NCBI GenBank assembly: GCA_913055845.1
Contig: CAJXKO010000006.1
Coordinates: forward strand, 1-64,000
Source of the DNA: an uncultured Bacteroidota bacterium
Lineage (GTDB): Bacteria > Bacteroidota > Rhodothermia > Rhodothermales > Salinibacteraceae
DNA: 64,000 nt
Direction of reading: 5' to 3'
Below the pieces are notes generated by a model. That model had not been told where the DNA came from and ran no database searches. It was given only the letters and a program-made list of their open reading frames with translations. Shown here piece after piece: positions 34,899 to 43,628 of the stretch. Each line of letters opens with the position of its first letter. The stretch's first letter is position 1. Position numbers and translations under genes: made by a program.

Positions 34899-36200
34899 CT
34901 ACTCCGCCCTTCGTTCAATCAGCATCGCGTGGCCCTGTCCGCCAGCGGCACAGGCCGATACGAGGGCCCAGCGGCCGTCTTCGTCGTGGAGGCGGTTCAC
35001 GGCGCTCATGACAAGCCGGGCGCCCGTGGCCCCGAAGGGGTGGCCCAAAGAAAGGGAGCCGCCGCGGGTGTTAAGTCGATCCCTGTCGACTTCACCGACC
35101 GCGGCGTCGCGGTTCAGGTGCTCGGTGGCGAACGTGTCGGAGCGGAGGGCCTCAAGCACGGCTAAAACCTGGCCGGCAAAGGCCTCGTGGAGCTCAATCA
35201 CGTCGATATCCTCGAGCGTCAGGCCGGCTGTGTCTAGCACCTCCGGAATGGCGTAGGCGGGACCCAGAAGCAGCTCGGTTTCCGGATCTTGTGCCACGTA
35301 GGTGTAGTGGCGTAGGGCAGCGCGTGGCGCAAAGCCCTCGGCCTCGGCCACCTCCTCGGCCATGAGCAGCGTCGCCGACGCGCCGTCCGTGAGGGCCGAC
35401 GAACTGCCGGCCGTGATGGTGCCAAACGGCTTCACGAACGCGGGGGGCAGAGCCCGGAGCTTCTCCATAGACGTGTCGGCCCGAATTACGTTGTCGTCGG
35501 TAATCGGGGCAAAATCGGGCGGCGGAGTAGCCGCCGTCAACTCCTCATCGAGGCGGCCGTCGTCGCGAGCTGTGGCGGCCCTCTCATGCGAACGTAGCGC
35601 GTACTCGTCCTGGGCCTCGCGTGAGATTCCAAACATTGCGGCCAGTCGATCCGCACTTTCTCCCATCACCTCGCCGGTCGAGAATTCGGCGATGTCCGGC
35701 GACTCCGGAATCAGGTCCCCCGGGCTTATTCCGTCGAGCAATTCCAGGTAGTCGCTCGCGTTCTTGGCCTTGCGCGCCTGAAACAATCGCTTGCGGACGG
35801 GGCGCTGAAGGCGGACGGGTGGGTCGCTCAGGGTTTCGGTGCCGCCCGCCACCATGATGTCGGCCTGGCCGGTGCGCAAGAGGTCTACGCCGCTCGTGAC
35901 GGCCTGATTGCTCGAGATGCACGCCATGGTGACCGTGAAGGCGGGCACTGTGTTGGGGATGCCGGCGGCGAGGGCCGCCTCCCGCGCCACGTTGCTCGTG
36001 TTCACGTCCTGCACCACCGAGCCCATGACGACGCGGTCGAGGCGGTCGGCAGCAAGGTCGGTGCGGGTGAGGAGGCTTCGCAGGACCATGCGGCCCATGT
36101 CGTAGGCCCGCAGGTCGGCGTAGCCGGTGCCGGCGCGCTGGAAGGGGAGCCGACAGCCGTCGACGAAGACGGCCGTGCGGCCGGGGAGGGAAGCAGCCAT
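34899..36200 (-). CDS. fadI: Acetyl-CoA acyltransferase (3-ketoacyl-CoA thiolase), FadI-like
   Basis: Last step of beta-oxidation: cleaves 3-ketoacyl-CoA with CoA. The 433-residue thiolase has the acyl-accepting Cys94 in TMACISSNQA, the ELHEAFAGQVL loop near the active site, the active-site His in GHPFGATG and the second catalytic Cys in ACAAGGQGHAM. Length and sequence fit the FadI branch that pairs with FadJ, although a general acetyl-CoA C-acetyltransferase role cannot be excluded. The ATG at 36200 begins a basic-hydrophobic N-terminus just before the fold. It is the first gene of the beta-oxidation pair and is divergent from rlmB. Confidence 0.94.
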   Translation of the reverse strand: MAASLPGRTAVFVDGCRLPFQRAGTGYADLRAYDMGRMVLRSLLTRTDLAADRLDRVVMGSVVQDVNTSNVAREAALAAGIPNTVPAFTVTMACISSNQAVTSGVDLLRTGQADIMVAGGTETLSDPPVRLQRPVRKRLFQARKAKNASDYLELLDGISPGDLIPESPDIAEFSTGEVMGESADRLAAMFGISREAQDEYALRSHERAATARDDGRLDEELTAATPPPDFAPITDDNVIRADTSMEKLRALPPAFVKPFGTITAGSSSALTDGASATLLMAEEVAEAEGFAPRAALRHYTYVAQDPETELLLGPAYAIPEVLDTAGLTLEDIDVIELHEAFAGQVLAVLEALRSDTFATEHLNRDAAVGEVDRDRLNTRGGSLSLGHPFGATGARLVMSAVNRLHDEDGRWALVSACAAGGQGHAMLIERRAE

Positions 36201-36429
36201 TTCGAAAGAGAGAAGATCGCAAAGATATGCGTTGGGCAGAGTGTCCGGCGTCCGGACGCTCCTATAGAATAAGAAGGTAAGAGGTCGCGTTCAATTGTGG
36301 GCGTTCCTTGCCGGCACGGAAAAGCCCCGCGAAAGCCCCGCCACGCAGAATCTTCCGACCTCGTGGGGGGTTTGTCCATGGCCTGACTATCAATTCGTTC
36401 GCGCAATTTTTCACAGCGCTGACCTGTCG

Positions 36430-37212
36430 ATGAGCGACGCCGATACATCTACTCTGATTGGACGCCAACCCGTCCGCGAGGCCCTCGAACGAGACGACCT
36501 CGGAATTGAAAAGGTCATGCTTGAACAGGGGGCAAGTGGGGAATTGATTGGAGCTATTCGTGCCGCCGCCGAGGACCGCGGGACGCCCGTCCAGTACGTG
36601 CCGGCGGCTCGCCTGCGGCACGAAGCTGACGGGGCCGCGCACCAGGGCGTCGTTGCGATTACCGCGCCCATCCGCTACCGCGAAGTGGACACCATGCTTT
36701 CGGACATTGCTCCCACCTGGGACGCAGTGCAGACCCGCAAGCCGGTGCTCCTCGTGATCGACCGCGTGACGGATCCTCGCAACTTTGGTGCAATGTTGCG
36801 CAGTGCGGTAGCGGCAGGGACGGACGGCGTCATTGTGCCCACGAAATCCATGGCCCCCCTCAACGCTGCCGCCATTAAGGCCAGTGCAGGAACGGCTCCC
36901 CGGCTTCCCATTGCGCGAAGCGACAACCTGGCTCGGCTCCTCACCCAACTGAAAGAGCGCGGCTACTACGTCTACGGGGCAGAGGGCACCGCCGATACCG
37001 TGCACTGGGATGCAGACTGGAGTCGGCCCGTGGCGGTGGTGCTCGGCAGTGAGGGCGAGGGCCTCGCGCCCGACGTCGCCGAGGCCTGTGACGAACGGGT
37101 GTCCATTCCGCTCCGTGGCCCAGTCGAGTCGCTCAATGTCTCCGTCGCCACGGGGCTTCTGCTCTACGAGGCGGCCCGCTCCCGCCGTGGAGCGGGAGAG
37201 CGCTCGGCCTGA
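36430..37212 (+). CDS. rlmB: 23S rRNA (guanosine-2'-O-)-methyltransferase RlmB-like SPOUT enzyme
   Basis: SpoU/TrmH-family 2'-O-methyltransferase acting on 23S rRNA (G2251 in E. coli); related TrmH enzymes act on tRNA. The 260-residue protein has the N-terminal substrate-binding domain (LIGRQPVREAL) and the three SPOUT motifs in order: VTDPRNFGAMLRSA, VLGSEGEGL and IPLRGPVESLNVSVATGLLL, which build the knotted AdoMet site. The ATG at 36430 gives the usual start; the frame is open 45 codons further but the extra sequence is not family-like. It stands alone, followed by a GC-rich hairpin. Confidence 0.93.
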   Translation: MSDADTSTLIGRQPVREALERDDLGIEKVMLEQGASGELIGAIRAAAEDRGTPVQYVPAARLRHEADGAAHQGVVAITAPIRYREVDTMLSDIAPTWDAVQTRKPVLLVIDRVTDPRNFGAMLRSAVAAGTDGVIVPTKSMAPLNAAAIKASAGTAPRLPIARSDNLARLLTQLKERGYYVYGAEGTADTVHWDADWSRPVAVVLGSEGEGLAPDVAEACDERVSIPLRGPVESLNVSVATGLLLYEAARSRRGAGERSA

Positions 37213-37230
37213 CGCGCGTCCCTGCACAAA

Positions 37231-37264
37231 GAAAAACGCCCAGCCCTCCACCGGGGGCTGGGCG
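37231..37264 (-). terminator. GC-rich hairpin with T-run on the minus strand
   Basis: Arms CGCCCAGCCC (37237-37246) and GGGCTGGGCG (37255-37264), perfect over 10 bp with an 8-base loop. Read on the minus strand it is followed by five T residues, so it fits a terminator for transcripts coming from glpD. It lies 24 bases after the rlmB stop and may also act on the plus strand, where no T-run follows. Confidence 0.6.
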
Positions 37265-37376
37265 CCGGTGCGTTGACGCACCTCGGAGAAATGCATTCGT
37301 ATACTCAAGAAAATTCTACGCCGGCGCCTTTGAGTTCACTTGATCTTAACCAAAGGGGTCCGTGGCGCAGATCTAG

Positions 37377-37429
37377 GGAGGATGGAAATTCGTTTTTCGA
37401 TTGCTAAAGAGGCGAAAATTCCATCCTCC
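37377..37429. repeat. Inverted repeat resembling the glycerol-operator core
   Basis: Left arm GGAGGATGGAAATTCG (37377-37392) faces right arm CGAAAATTCCATCCTCC (37413-37429); 11 bp are perfectly paired with a further 4-5 paired after a one-base offset. Each arm resembles the GGGAAGATGGAA block of the elements upstream of glpK and glpV (11 of 12 and 10 of 12 matches). It lies 98-150 bp after the glpD stop. It may be a hairpin terminator or a protein-binding site. Confidence 0.4.
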
Positions 37430-37526
37430 ACGAAGAACCCTCTATTTGAAGGAGAAGACGTTGAACAAGCGTTTGGGGCACAGACGCGCTCCCCAGCTTG
37501 GGAGATGACGGAGGGCTCGCCGCACC

Positions 37527-39107
37527 CTACGCCACCACGGTGGCAGGCATCAGGTAGTTGCTCGCAACGTCCGTGAACGCTTGGACCTGTTCGTCGGCCC
37601 AGGACGAGGGGCAGTCGCGTTCCTCCGCAAGGAGTTGGGCGACACGTGGAGCCACGTCGATACTGGCCTCGGCATCCAACAGCAGGCACCGCGTGCGACG
37701 GGCCAGCACGTCCTCCACGGTCCGCGCCATCTCGTGACGGGCGGCCCACACGACCTGTGCGCCACGGATGGGCAACCGGTCGTCGAGCGGCTCTTGGAGC
37801 TCTGGCCGTTCGTCCATGAGGCTTTGAATCTGCGGCGCATCGGCCCCGTAGACAGCCAAATCGTCAAACTGCTCCGGATCGTCGTGCCAGCCGTGGAGAT
37901 GGAGGCTGCTGGTAGGAGAGGGGCGCTGCTCCAGTGCCGCGTCCATCACGGCGTCGTCGATTGTATCCTCGGCCATCTGGCGGTAGGTGGTCCACTTGCC
38001 GCCGGAGATCGTCACCAGCCCGCTGTCGGAAATGTTGAGCTGGTGTTCCCGGGAGATCTCGGAGGTATCGCCGTTGCTGCCCGGTGGGGCAACAAGGGGA
38101 CGAATGCCCGCAAAGATGCTCCGCACGTCCTCTGGACCGGGATCGCCCACGAGGTATCGCTGGGCGTGACTAATCAGAAACTCGAGTTCGTCGTAGCCCG
38201 GTTGAGGTTCTAGGCTTACCTCCTCCACCTCTGCCTCGGTAGTGCCCACGACTACGCGGTCTTTCCAGGGGATAGCGAACAGGACACGGCCGTCGTCGGT
38301 CTTCGGGATCATAATGGCACTGTCGCCCGGCAAAAACGACTTGTCCAGAACAATGTGTGTGCCGCGACTGGGCCGCAGGGTGGTGGAGGCAGAGGGGTCG
38401 TCCATCTGCCGGATGGTGTCCGTGAAGATGCCGGTGGCATTGATCACCGATCGCGCATCGATTTCGAACGCCGTGCCGGTTTCCTGACACTCGGCCATCA
38501 CCCCGTCGATCTGGCCGTTGGTTTTCGTGAGGTCAGTCACCTTCATGTAGTTGAGAGCGACGGCTCCTTCCTCGACTGCCGTCTGTGCCATGTTCACGGC
38601 CAGTCGGGTGTCGTCGAATTGGCCGTCGTAGTACTGCACGCCGCCACGGAGCCCCTCCGGTTCGATGGTGGGGAGGTGCTCAAGGGTTTCCTCGCGGCTT
38701 AGGTGCCGGGAGGTCCCAAAATTCTGGCTCCCCGCCAGGAGATCGTACACCTTCATGCCGGTCCAATAGTACGGGCCTTCCCACCACTTGTAGTTGGGGA
38801 CGACGAACGACAGATTGCGAACCAGATGAGGCGCGTTGTCGCGGAGGCGTTCTCGCTCGTGCAGTGCTTCGAAGACGAGTGAGACATTTCCTTGCTCGAG
38901 GTACCGAACGCCGCCGTGTACCAGCTTAGTAGAGCGACTCGACGTAGCCTTCGCAAAGTCGTGCATCTCCAGCAGCAACGCGTCGTAGCCCCGGGCCGCG
39001 GCCTCCACCGCGCATCCAAGCCCCGTAGCGCCGCCGCCAATAATCACAAAGTCCCACGGCTGCTGCCGAGTTTTTAGTGCCTCGATGCCTCGTGTGCGGT
39101 CCATCAT
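37527..39107 (-). CDS. glpD: Glycerol-3-phosphate dehydrogenase, FAD-dependent
   Basis: Membrane-associated flavoenzyme that oxidises glycerol 3-phosphate to dihydroxyacetone phosphate and passes electrons to quinone. The 526-residue protein has the FAD fingerprint VIIGGGATGLGCAVEAAARG near the N-terminus, the family segment SRSTKLVHGGVRYLEQGN, and the domain motifs IPWKDRVVVGTTE and FAGIRPLV followed by ISGGKWTTYRQMAED. The C-terminal helical domain is present. Two adjacent ATG codons (39107 and 39104) are possible starts. It is the last gene of the glycerol block and completes the GlpK route. Confidence 0.96.
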   Translation of the reverse strand: MMDRTRGIEALKTRQQPWDFVIIGGGATGLGCAVEAAARGYDALLLEMHDFAKATSSRSTKLVHGGVRYLEQGNVSLVFEALHERERLRDNAPHLVRNLSFVVPNYKWWEGPYYWTGMKVYDLLAGSQNFGTSRHLSREETLEHLPTIEPEGLRGGVQYYDGQFDDTRLAVNMAQTAVEEGAVALNYMKVTDLTKTNGQIDGVMAECQETGTAFEIDARSVINATGIFTDTIRQMDDPSASTTLRPSRGTHIVLDKSFLPGDSAIMIPKTDDGRVLFAIPWKDRVVVGTTEAEVEEVSLEPQPGYDELEFLISHAQRYLVGDPGPEDVRSIFAGIRPLVAPPGSNGDTSEISREHQLNISDSGLVTISGGKWTTYRQMAEDTIDDAVMDAALEQRPSPTSSLHLHGWHDDPEQFDDLAVYGADAPQIQSLMDERPELQEPLDDRLPIRGAQVVWAARHEMARTVEDVLARRTRCLLLDAEASIDVAPRVAQLLAEERDCPSSWADEQVQAFTDVASNYLMPATVVA

Positions 39108-39444
39108 AGGTCAAGAAACAGAGAGCAACAGACTGAAAGTGTTGCGCCGTGCGCCGGGTATATCGCGTGGCATGTCGGGACCTGCATTCCAAGCGCACGG
39201 GCAGGTCTCCGGCATTACGGTACGCTAGTCGGAGAAGAAGTGAGCTCCGAGTGGGGGGTAGGTCTCCAAAGGACGAGGGGCGGAGAAGAAGAGACGTACT
39301 GTGCAAAATGAAGACGGTAAACAAGCCCCAAGTCGAGCGAACGCTCTGAGGCCGCCACCCCGGAATGGGGGGCGGCCTCAGGCGTATGAGTCTCCACTTC
39401 GGACCCGAATCGCTCGGCAAAGTTAGGTGTCAGAAGGGGTCAGG
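39108..39444. promoter_or_regulatory. Leader region of glpD
   Basis: Probably holds the glpD promoter (minus strand) plus the hairpin at 39347-39380. Two direct copies of CGGAGAAGAAG (39230-39240 and 39281-39291) lie 51 bp apart, each preceded by an AGGTCTCC block. A TATACC box-like sequence lies around 39162-39167 on the minus strand. The GGAAGAT operator pair seen upstream of glpK and glpV is not present here. Confidence 0.35.
39347..39380. terminator. Strong hairpin downstream of the outer-membrane barrel gene
   Basis: Perfect 10-bp stem TGAGGCCGCC (39347-39356) with GGCGGCCTCA (39371-39380), extended by three more C-G pairs inside. It starts 65 bases after the stop codon of the gene at 39445. 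No T-run follows on either strand. Confidence 0.5.
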
Positions 39445-40650
39445 CTAGAAGTTGAAGGAAAGCTCGGTCAGGACGCCACCGAAGCTATCGGCGGGGGCCG
39501 GCCGGGTAATTCCAACGTCCCCGTGGCTCTGCGTAACGCCTTCTACCTTCAAGAGGGCCCGGTCGGAGATCATCACGCCGATCCCTCCCTGAAAGCGGGT
39601 AAGGGTGTCGTCCGGATCACCTTCGAGATTGTCAAGGGCATCGCTCTGGTCACTAACAACCGTGAAGCGGCCCGCGAGGTAGAAATTCTCTGAGACATTG
39701 ATTTTCGCGCCGACGCCACCGAAGACCGCGGTCGCGTCGTCATCGTTGTAAATGCCCGGGTCTTCCACATCACTCTCGTTGGCGAGACCACCCCAGAGGT
39801 CAATGTCCAGAGGACTCGGCGTAATCTTGGCGTCGGCCTGCGCGATGACACCCCCATCCGGGAGCGCCGCGTGGGTATTCCGTGCGGAAATCGCGTTGCC
39901 GATGTTCAGGTTGTAGTTCTCACCGTCGCCGCTGGCGAAGACAATGCCCTGATCTCCGGACTGAACTGCGGCTCCAGCGCCAACCTGAAAGATCTCGTCG
40001 TCCGTTCCGGTGTACCGGACCTTTGCGATGTAATTGAGGCCGGTTCCTCGGTTTGCTGCGTCTCCCGGGGCACTCAAGACTTCGCCAAACCCTTTATTGA
40101 CCGTCAGGTCGAAGCCGAACTCTTCGAACGAACCAATCAGCTTCACGCCCTGGCCGGCCGTAATGTTATCGGCCGGGGAGTTTCCAATAAGGGGATTGCC
40201 CTGTACCGCAGGCCCGTCGGAAAAGCCACGAAAGTTCAACAGGCCGGTCACAGGAGTTCCTGCCTGCAAGGTAATGCCATTGCTAACCTGCACGTTCATG
40301 ACGAAGAAGTCGACCTGGGGCTGGAACTGACTGGCGGCAGAGACTCCACCAAAATCATTGGGTTCGCTTTCCAGCATGACCAGGCCGCTCACGTTCTCGG
40401 AAAACTGCACACTGGCGTTCAAGCCAGCGCGTGCGGCATGGAACCCGGACGCGGTGTTGTCGAGCCCATCGATCGAGAGAACCTGTGCCGACTGCATCAT
40501 ATTGACGCTGAAGTCGATGGACGGCAACTCTCCATCGTCCATTTGTGCCTGTGCCGGCACCGCGGTAGCCGCGAGCAGGAGGAGGGCAAAGAGGCTTGCA
40601 CCAAGATATTGAAGAGGGGTCGAGGGATCTGAATTCGTAATCGTAGACAT
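39445..40650 (-). CDS. Outer-membrane beta-barrel protein, putative glycerol-locus porin
   Basis: 401-residue exported protein. The signal peptide has core LFALLLLAATAVPAQA, with cleavage expected before QMDDGEL. The rest has no long hydrophobic helix. It shows alternating amphipathic strands (FHAARAGLNASVQFSENVSG, LLKVEGVTQSHGDVGI) and ends LTELSFNF, with the C-terminal Phe typical of barrels inserted by the Bam machinery. Turns are rich in Asp and Gly. It lies between glpV and glpD on the same strand, so it may let glycerol or another small polyol cross the outer membrane. No family name is assigned with confidence; an OprP/DcaP-like porin is one alternative. Confidence 0.75.
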   Translation of the reverse strand: MSTITNSDPSTPLQYLGASLFALLLLAATAVPAQAQMDDGELPSIDFSVNMMQSAQVLSIDGLDNTASGFHAARAGLNASVQFSENVSGLVMLESEPNDFGGVSAASQFQPQVDFFVMNVQVSNGITLQAGTPVTGLLNFRGFSDGPAVQGNPLIGNSPADNITAGQGVKLIGSFEEFGFDLTVNKGFGEVLSAPGDAANRGTGLNYIAKVRYTGTDDEIFQVGAGAAVQSGDQGIVFASGDGENYNLNIGNAISARNTHAALPDGGVIAQADAKITPSPLDIDLWGGLANESDVEDPGIYNDDDATAVFGGVGAKINVSENFYLAGRFTVVSDQSDALDNLEGDPDDTLTRFQGGIGVMISDRALLKVEGVTQSHGDVGITRPAPADSFGGVLTELSFNF

Positions 40651-40807
40651 AGTAGGTGTCGGGTGATTAGAAAACTTGTGTAGAAGGGGAGCGCAGTCGA
40701 GTGAAATCCTACCTGTCTTCGTAGGGGGGCGCTCGTAGGTCCTCCGCTCATCAAGAGGCTAACCGCGGAGGGAGGGAACCATCATAGTACAAAATGCCGA
40801 TGATCAC

Positions 40808-40857
40808 CCCCGGGCACGGCACGACTGCCGTACGGCGAAGCGGTGCCGTGCCACGGG
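40808..40857. terminator. Long GC-rich hairpin downstream of glpV
   Basis: Arms GGCACGGCAC (40813-40822) and GTGCCGTGCC (40843-40852) pair perfectly; CCCCG/CGGGG extends the stem with one bulge. It begins 32 bases after the glpV stop on the minus strand. Only a weak TTTT run follows, so partial read-through into the barrel gene is possible. Confidence 0.55.
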
Positions 40858-40888
40858 GCGAATCATCAGGCACGAAGGGGAAGAAAAG

Positions 40889-42724
40889 TTACTCGTTCTC
40901 CCACTCCTGGATGAGTTCATCGTACGGAACCGTCTCCGGCTCTTCCGGCGGGCGTTCGGCCTTCGGCGCGCCAGGCTGCTCGAGCCAATACTCGCGGGAC
41001 CGTTCCGGATTGAGCTTCGGCGAGTACTGCTGCATGCGCAGGCGCTGCATCAGCGAGTTCTGGATGCTCGCGAGGTCGTCCATCGCCTGCTCAACCGTTT
41101 TGTCACCGGTTACGGCGTTGGCCACCTGTTTCCACCACTGCTCAGCCAGAAGCGGGTAGTGGGGCACATTCTTGCCGGAGTCCGTCCACTGGTCTTCGAC
41201 CGGAGAGGTGTAGAACGTGATCAGGCCGCCAAGGTCGCCTTCTCGCTCCTGCCAGTACTCAGAGTTGACGGTGGAGCTTCGGACCGGAGTTCGTCCCACG
41301 TTGAACTTGTTGAGGGAGACGGTCTTCGAGGAGGCAAACTGGGCCCACATCCAAGAGGCGTGTCGCTTCTCGCCCGTGGTCTGCTTGGGAATAGTCCAGC
41401 TCCCTGCGTCCTGATAGCCGACCTTCATGCCTTCGTCCCAGTACCGGCCGTGCGGCGTGGGGGCCACGCGCCATTTGGGGTTGCCCTCGTCGTCCGTCAC
41501 CGCCGACTCTGGGGAGGTGAAAGGGTCGGCCGAGAGGAACGTGATGTACTGGAAGACGCGCTGGGCCACGCTGCCGCGGGAGGGCACCGGACCGGCCTCC
41601 GACCAGCTCATGGACGGGGCGTAGGGAGGCGCGTAGTCGTTCAGCCAGTCGACGTACTTCTGTGTGGCGTAGTAGGCCGCCGGGCCGTTGGTGGCGCCGC
41701 CACGATCAACCGTGGAGCCCACTGGGATTCGGTCCTCAACGCGGATGCCCCACTCATCAACAGGCTGTCCGTTCGGCAGGCCCGTGTCCCCGGCGCCCGC
41801 AATCGACAACCAGGCATCTGTGAAGCGCCAGCCCAGAGAGGGGCCGCGTCGACCGTAGTCCATGTGGCCGTACACCCCGTCCGTGTCGGCACCGACATCG
41901 GAGGGAGAGACCGACTCGGTAAAGAACTCGGCGATGTCTTCGTACGCCGCCCAGTTGCGGGGGACGCCCAGTTCATACCCGTACTCATTTCTGAATTGCT
42001 TCTTGATCGCCGGGTCATTAAACCAGTCGTAGCGGAACCAGTAGAGATTTGCGAACTGCTGGTCCGGGAGTTGAATCTGGTCCCCTTCAAAGTTCTGACC
42101 GAACTCCGGGTTCATCCAATCGTCCAGGTCCAGCGTCGGGTTCGTAAATTCACTCCCCGCTCCGTTCATGTAATTGGTGAGGTTGACCGCGCTCTGCAGG
42201 CGGATGTGGGTGCCGATCAGGTCAGCGTCGTTAACGTAAATATCGTAGACGCTCCGACCGGAAGCGAGCTGTGTCTGGAGCTTCTCCACCAGGTCACCCT
42301 CGCCGATAATGTTGTGGGTCACATTGATGCCCGTGATCTCGGTGAAGGCCTCAGCGAGCACCTCGGACTCCCACGTGTGGGTCTTAATCGTTTCGGCGAC
42401 CGACTCGACATCGGTCCCGCGGAGGTCCTCGGCGTTTTCGGCGAACCACATCAGCTCGTCGATCTGCTCCTTGAGGGTGAGCACCGACGGCTGAAACTCA
42501 AACGCCCATTTTACGGCGGCCCGTTTGCGGTCATTCATGGGGCCGTATTCGCTCTGGGCGTACTCCCGGGCTTCTTCTCTCGTGATGTCCGGATAGTTCG
42601 GTTCATCCGGAAAGTCCTGAGCGACGGCGGTGGAAATCGGTTGAAATAAGAGGGCCGCGGCGCATAGGAGCACTGGCACGAGCCAGGGAGGAGACGCCGC
42701 ACGGATTTGATAAGGTGTACTCAT
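40889..42724 (-). CDS. glpV: ABC transporter substrate-binding protein, GlpV-type (glycerol)
   Basis: Periplasmic solute-binding protein of 611 residues. The signal peptide from the ATG at 42724 has core LVPVLLCAAALLFQPIST and probable cleavage at AVAQ. The mature sequence is of the large carbohydrate/polyol-binding type: 'EVLAEAFTEITGINVTHNII', 'LVEKLQTQLASGRSVYDIYV', and a Trp- and Tyr-rich ligand region (WWKQVANAVTG, HASWMWAQFAS). The start 14 codons upstream is possible but less likely. In rhizobia GlpV is the binding protein of the GlpSTPQUV glycerol importer. Here it lies last in the S-T-P-Q-U-V order, separated from glpU by a 554-bp region with its own operator-like element, which suggests independent extra expression. 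Confidence 0.88.
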   Translation of the reverse strand: MSTPYQIRAASPPWLVPVLLCAAALLFQPISTAVAQDFPDEPNYPDITREEAREYAQSEYGPMNDRKRAAVKWAFEFQPSVLTLKEQIDELMWFAENAEDLRGTDVESVAETIKTHTWESEVLAEAFTEITGINVTHNIIGEGDLVEKLQTQLASGRSVYDIYVNDADLIGTHIRLQSAVNLTNYMNGAGSEFTNPTLDLDDWMNPEFGQNFEGDQIQLPDQQFANLYWFRYDWFNDPAIKKQFRNEYGYELGVPRNWAAYEDIAEFFTESVSPSDVGADTDGVYGHMDYGRRGPSLGWRFTDAWLSIAGAGDTGLPNGQPVDEWGIRVEDRIPVGSTVDRGGATNGPAAYYATQKYVDWLNDYAPPYAPSMSWSEAGPVPSRGSVAQRVFQYITFLSADPFTSPESAVTDDEGNPKWRVAPTPHGRYWDEGMKVGYQDAGSWTIPKQTTGEKRHASWMWAQFASSKTVSLNKFNVGRTPVRSSTVNSEYWQEREGDLGGLITFYTSPVEDQWTDSGKNVPHYPLLAEQWWKQVANAVTGDKTVEQAMDDLASIQNSLMQRLRMQQYSPKLNPERSREYWLEQPGAPKAERPPEEPETVPYDELIQEWENE

Positions 42725-43278
42725 AGCGAAGACACCATTGGTAATGAATGGAGAAATCGAGGTCAATCGGTCTTCAATGCGATCGACAGGTGTCGGCTGG
42801 GCTCAGTCACAGACGACCGGGCGCCCGTTTCGCGACCGGAGGGGACAGTGGATCGGTCATTCCCCCAATGAATCGCTCCTGTGAGCGAACACCCCGAGGG
42901 CATGCGGCGGAGGGCCTCTGCCGATGCAAACCAGTGAAAATTCGGGCAGACGAGAATCCGTAAGCGCTTCCGCGTCAGATTAACCCCTCTCGAAGCCGTT
43001 CACGTCAATCTATCCTGAGTATAGAAAGCGCTTTTCTTCATCGATAGCCTAATCTTCCAAGAAAATGATTCCATCTTCCCAAAGTCGCTTGGCCCGTCCA
43101 ACGGGAGGATAAATTTGGCCACAGTGTATAATCTCCCTAGAATGACGTTCGTGGGAAGGAGGGAAAAGGAACCCCCGCGGCTTTTCCCGAAGACTATTGC
43201 CGCGGAGGCGCGTAGGGCACCAATGGCATTGCGACAGGAGGTCTCCGGACGACCCCGGCACGAGATCAGATGCCTCTC
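42725..43278. promoter_or_regulatory. Region upstream of glpV
   Basis: No gene seen. It holds the operator-like element at 43018-43083, a second AAGCGCTT palindrome at 42962-42969 and a 7-bp stem (CCGCGGC/GCCGCGG, about 43175-43206) that may end transcripts from glpU. The distance from the TATACT box to the glpV start (about 290 bases) implies a long untranslated leader. Confidence 0.5.
43018..43083 (-). promoter_or_regulatory. Glycerol operator-like element A, upstream of glpV
   Basis: Read on the minus strand: TTTGGGAAGATGGAA, then a second GGAAGATTA, a palindrome AAGCGCTT and a TATACT box. The GGAAGAT half-sites (complement at 43073-43079 and 43052-43058) are exactly 21 bp apart, two helical turns. 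The TATACT box is at 43023-43018. By hand count 53 of 66 bases are identical, without gaps, to element B at 49476-49541. There is no good -35 hexamer 17 bp upstream of TATACT, which fits an activator-dependent promoter. Confidence 0.65.
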
Positions 43279-43572
43279 CTAGAAAAAGTTAATGGTGCCG
43301 ATGATCGACAAGATGCCGAGTACGAGGACCCCCCATACAGCCGTCTGTCCAAAAAAGTACAGCCATAGGCAGAAGATACACCCTGTAATCAGGAGGCCCA
43401 TAAATAATCGGTCACCGCGGGTCGTTGCGATAGGAAGAATCCCCTCCGTAGTTGACCATCCAGGGTCTTTCGCGTCCCAGATCGTCATCCCGGTGAGAAG
43501 GGTAATGATCGAACCGAGGAAGAGGAGGGTAGGGATTGTCCAGTTCAGCCAGTCCGGCGGAAGGGAAATCAT
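43279..43572 (-). CDS. glpU: Small integral membrane protein, DUF2160 (GlpU)
   Basis: 97-residue protein with two to three hydrophobic helices (IPTLLFLGSIITLLTGMTIW, LFMGLLITGCIFCLWLYFFG, VLVLGILSIIGTINFF) joined by a short polar loop (DAKDPGWSTTEGILPIATT). DUF2160 proteins are found as accessory subunits of GlpSTPQUV-type ABC transporters, and here the gene lies between the permease glpQ (56 bp) and glpV, in the same order as in rhizobia. Its role in the complex is not established. Confidence 0.88.
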   Translation of the reverse strand: MISLPPDWLNWTIPTLLFLGSIITLLTGMTIWDAKDPGWSTTEGILPIATTRGDRLFMGLLITGCIFCLWLYFFGQTAVWGVLVLGILSIIGTINFF

Positions 43573-43628
43573 GGGCAGAGGGACAGTCGATGAAGCAAGA
43601 AGATGCTAGGGCACGCTGCGGTGCGGGG

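Larger units (their letters stand above)
37213..37526. other. Intergenic region between convergent rlmB and glpD
   Basis: No gene seen. It contains a GC-rich hairpin (37237-37264) and an AT-richer inverted repeat (37377-37429), listed separately. Together they probably end transcripts from both sides. Confidence 0.5.

Noticed and set aside
41159-42649. 496-codon plus-strand frame
   Set aside because: It is antisense to glpV; the glpV frame has a signal peptide and binding-protein segments, while this one has none.
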